A stretch of 64,000 nucleotides of DNA from positions 281,501-345,500 of the forward strand of contig CAUYUJ010014771.1 of assembly GCA_963575745.1 (NCBI GenBank), read 5' to 3'. The stretch is from Prorocentrum cordatum. Lineage: Eukaryota; Sar; Dinophyceae; Prorocentrales; Prorocentraceae. Each line of letters starts with the position of its first letter. Positions within the stretch are counted from its first letter, which is position 1. Under the pieces are notes generated by a model. The model was not told where the DNA came from and ran no database searches. It saw only the letters and a list, made by a program, of their open reading frames with translations. The translations under genes and the position numbers were made by a program. This document shows, in pieces, positions 61,581 through 64,000 of this stretch.

Positions 61581-61964
61581 AAGTTAGGATTTCCGCACGG
61601 GGATCGTCGCCGCATTGCACGTTGGCCGCCCGTTGCCACAGAGTCGCGGATTACCCCCACCACGTAGGATCTCCTTTCTCCGGAAACTAGACGACACCAT
61701 TTTTCCGAGACCGGGGGTTCGCCCTTCTTTTTTTCAGGTCATTGCAACGTTCGGAACCATGCCATCCCAGCCAGGGCGGTGTCGACCCACCTTCAATTAC
61801 TTATTGCAGAAAACACCACGGAGTCTACGCCCATGTCGAAATCATACTAAGAACGCCTGTCCTGCCAGCACTTCAACATACAAAACACTTGAACGGCCCT
61901 GCTTGTTCAATGACAATGTTAGCCAACATTGATGTTCTTGCAGTGTATGTTGCGCAATCTAGGT
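61581..61964. other. Unassigned sequence
   Basis: 380 bp without a recognisable feature. Confidence 0.35.
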
Positions 61965-62530
61965 GGTGCAGCCAATGTGGTGCAGTCTACGTGGTGCAAT
62001 ACATGTGGTGTACTATGCGGCATAAGCAATACAACTCAACGTAAAGCAAGGCAACGCAATGCAGCGCAATGCACGGCAATGCAACGCAACACAAAGCAAC
62101 GCAAAGCAACGACAGGCAAGTCAAACTAGTGCAAAGAAATGAAGAGCAATGCAAATCACAAAGCCATGCAGTGCACTGCAAAGCAATGCAAGGCTACGCA
62201 GAACAATGCAAAGCAAAGCAAACCAATGTCAAGCAAGGCCAAGCAATGCAAAGCAATGCAAATCAATGCGACGTAGTGCAAAGCCGTGCGCCGCAATGCA
62301 ACGCAGTGCAAGGCAATGCAACGCAATGCAAAGCAATGCAAGGTGGCGCAAAGCAATGCAACGCAATGCGAGGAAACTCAAAGCCATGCAAAGCAATACA
62401 GCGCAATGCAATGCATCGCGATGCAAAGCAACGCGGCGACGGGCGGCGACGAGAGGGCGGGACCGCCACTGGGGCTCAGCGGCGACGGCGGCGACGGGCG
62501 GAGACGAGCGGGCCAGGCAGGCACTAGGGC
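61965..62530 (+). repeat. GTGGTGCA repeat, AATGCAAAGC satellite and GGCGAC block, copy 2
   Basis: Four GTGGTGCAATxTACGTGG units (61965-62020), then about 400 bp of GCAATGCAAAGC satellite, then GGCGACGGGCGG (62430-62520) ending in CTAGGGCCCAGTTGCC. The satellite and GGCGAC parts repeat the composite at 52029-52690. The GTGGTGCA part recurs at 20165. Confidence 0.75.
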
Positions 62531-64000
62531 CCAGTTGCCTTCGAAGACAAGTAAGAACTTACTGCTGCTGCTTTTCTGCATTGTTTTGGAAATCTTGCTG
62601 CTTTTCTGCCCGCGCGCACTCGCTGAAGTCATAGGACAGGCGTCTGGTTTTAGCAGTCTCGTCCAGACCCGCATTCCCAACTCACCATTCTGTACGCGTG
62701 CACTTCCCGATCACCCGCATCAGCGCAATAGTTTCACCGCCTTCATCGTCATCGTGAATCGCCGCCACTGCCGCCATAATGAACACCATGCAATTCATCA
62801 CCGACATATGGAGATCATCACTGCCAGTGTCGTCACCATCATCGGCGCCATCATTGGCCTTGCCGTTGTCATCGTCATCATCGCCACCACCATCGTTTGT
62901 TCCCAGCAGCCATGCCGCCATTGCCGGTGCCATCGTTCTATTGCGGCTGGCCGAGTCACCGACCCGCGTTGAAGCGCCCGCGCAGCAGCGCGGCCTCCGA
63001 GACGCGCTTGGAAGTTCCCATCGGTCTGCGCCATCGCGGCCGCATCCGCTGTGACAAACCAGTTGTTTGATCTGCGCGTGAACGTGCGCGCGCCAATTCG
63101 GCCACAGAGATGCGCTAGCCAATCGGTGATCGTCATCGTGGCTGGACGGGCTTGGCGGAACGAGTTGCGGCTGGAGGGTGGGATGTTTGCGCGAGCATTG
63201 GAGTTGATGACAGCGGTATCTTCAGGTGAATTGCGCCCCGCAGGTTCCCCCTTACAGAAAATTAGAATGCATCCCCATCCAGAGGCTGAGGTTAACAGTA
63301 CCACTCGGCGTATTGTCCTTCTCATTTTCATGATTCACAATCGTTGGTCCTCCGTGGGGAATCACACCACCCACCACACCTGTGTCGACTCATTCCAAGC
63401 AGACGCGTTTTGTAAGAACCTCAAACAATACCATGCGAACCACGCCCGCGCCCCACGCGGGCATGTCCAACTCAGTACACGACCATTGGCCCCCACGCGG
63501 TCCAATTTCGTTTCATTCAAACACCTAACAACGACACCCTGATTTTCCAATCCGTGCCGAACCACTAGTTGTCACTCGCGTTGTTAAAAATCATTGGGGC
63601 ACATTGCTCAGCCCTGTCAAATGCGACGATGCTGGCCACACGCGCGCCCTCCCGCTGCCACACTCACGGCCGAGTTGGTTTCGCGAACAAGTTGCGGATG
63701 TGTCGGTAGTATATATGTTCGAGCATTCGATTGTGCCAGCGCATGGGTCACGTAGTTGATTACCCCCATACGTCGCGCTTTAGTCATCAGGCTTCATAGC
63801 TTGCACCATGTTGCGCAATGAAGGTGCATCGCTTAGTCTCAAGCAGATTGCACCAAATCTGGTTTACACGAAGAGTACACTGACCAGTCGTTTAATGTTC
63901 ACGCTGTCGCAAACAGCTTGATCTTAACTTTAGATGATCCCCAATACATGCTCCACCAGGGGTGATGGACAGTGATTGACCTAGACTTCCGACCTTATGT
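62531..64000. other. Unassigned sequence with ATC-rich patch
   Basis: 62745-62920 is rich in ATCATCG/CCGCCATC triplets. The rest has only short frames with no family resemblance. Confidence 0.35.

Overview
This window reads as nuclear DNA of a dinoflagellate. Copies of the dinoflagellate trans-spliced leader (SL, 22 nt, ending CCATTTTGGCTCAAG) are embedded in the DNA at several places, directly upstream of open reading frames. Two of the three introns I could place have GC-AG borders. The rest is dominated by decayed LINE-type retroelements, triplet microsatellites and higher-order satellites. I cannot name the species. No tRNA, rRNA, CRISPR or organellar gene was found.

Layout. 1-3580: a decayed LINE (A) with endonuclease, reverse transcriptase and zinc-finger tail on the + strand. 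3600-5340: a MITE-like repeat, a GAG tract and a C-rich tract. 5340-19160: about 14 kb of satellite made of four interleaved families (roughly 1-kb CCT modules, 75-bp repeats, 66-bp repeats, 79-bp repeats). It is interrupted at 6453-7355 by a retroposed, SL-bearing mRNA copy with a 13-bp target duplication, and at 18311-18726 by a second insert. 21140-22850: the 3' part of a LINE (E). 23695-38270: a G/C-homopolymer array built on GGTCACTACCGGTTCGAACC. This array is split by a 12.1-kb element (24795-36893) with terminal inverted repeats, a TA target duplication and five same-strand genes.

38270-40160 holds degenerate ATGTT repeats and an 87-bp tandem repeat. 40232-43050: an Alba-like gene with a 2.4-kb GC-AG intron that contains another SL relic. 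43550-49130: LINE B, with ORF1, endonuclease, a second class of reverse transcriptase, and RNase H. 49130-56100: mostly repeats (a second MITE copy, an AATGCAAAGC satellite, CA and CTC tracts). 56113-60050: LINE C (ORF1-like coil, endonuclease, RNase H) and a second RNase H fragment D. 60050-64000: simple repeats and unassigned sequence.

The best candidate for an undescribed system is the 24795-36893 element. It carries a DDE-transposase-like gene and four genes of unknown function, all transcribed leftward. Four of the five have recognisable SL relics close upstream of the start codon. This suggests a DNA transposon whose genes have at some time passed through trans-spliced mRNA and back into DNA. 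Boundaries, gene families and mobility are inferred from the sequence alone.
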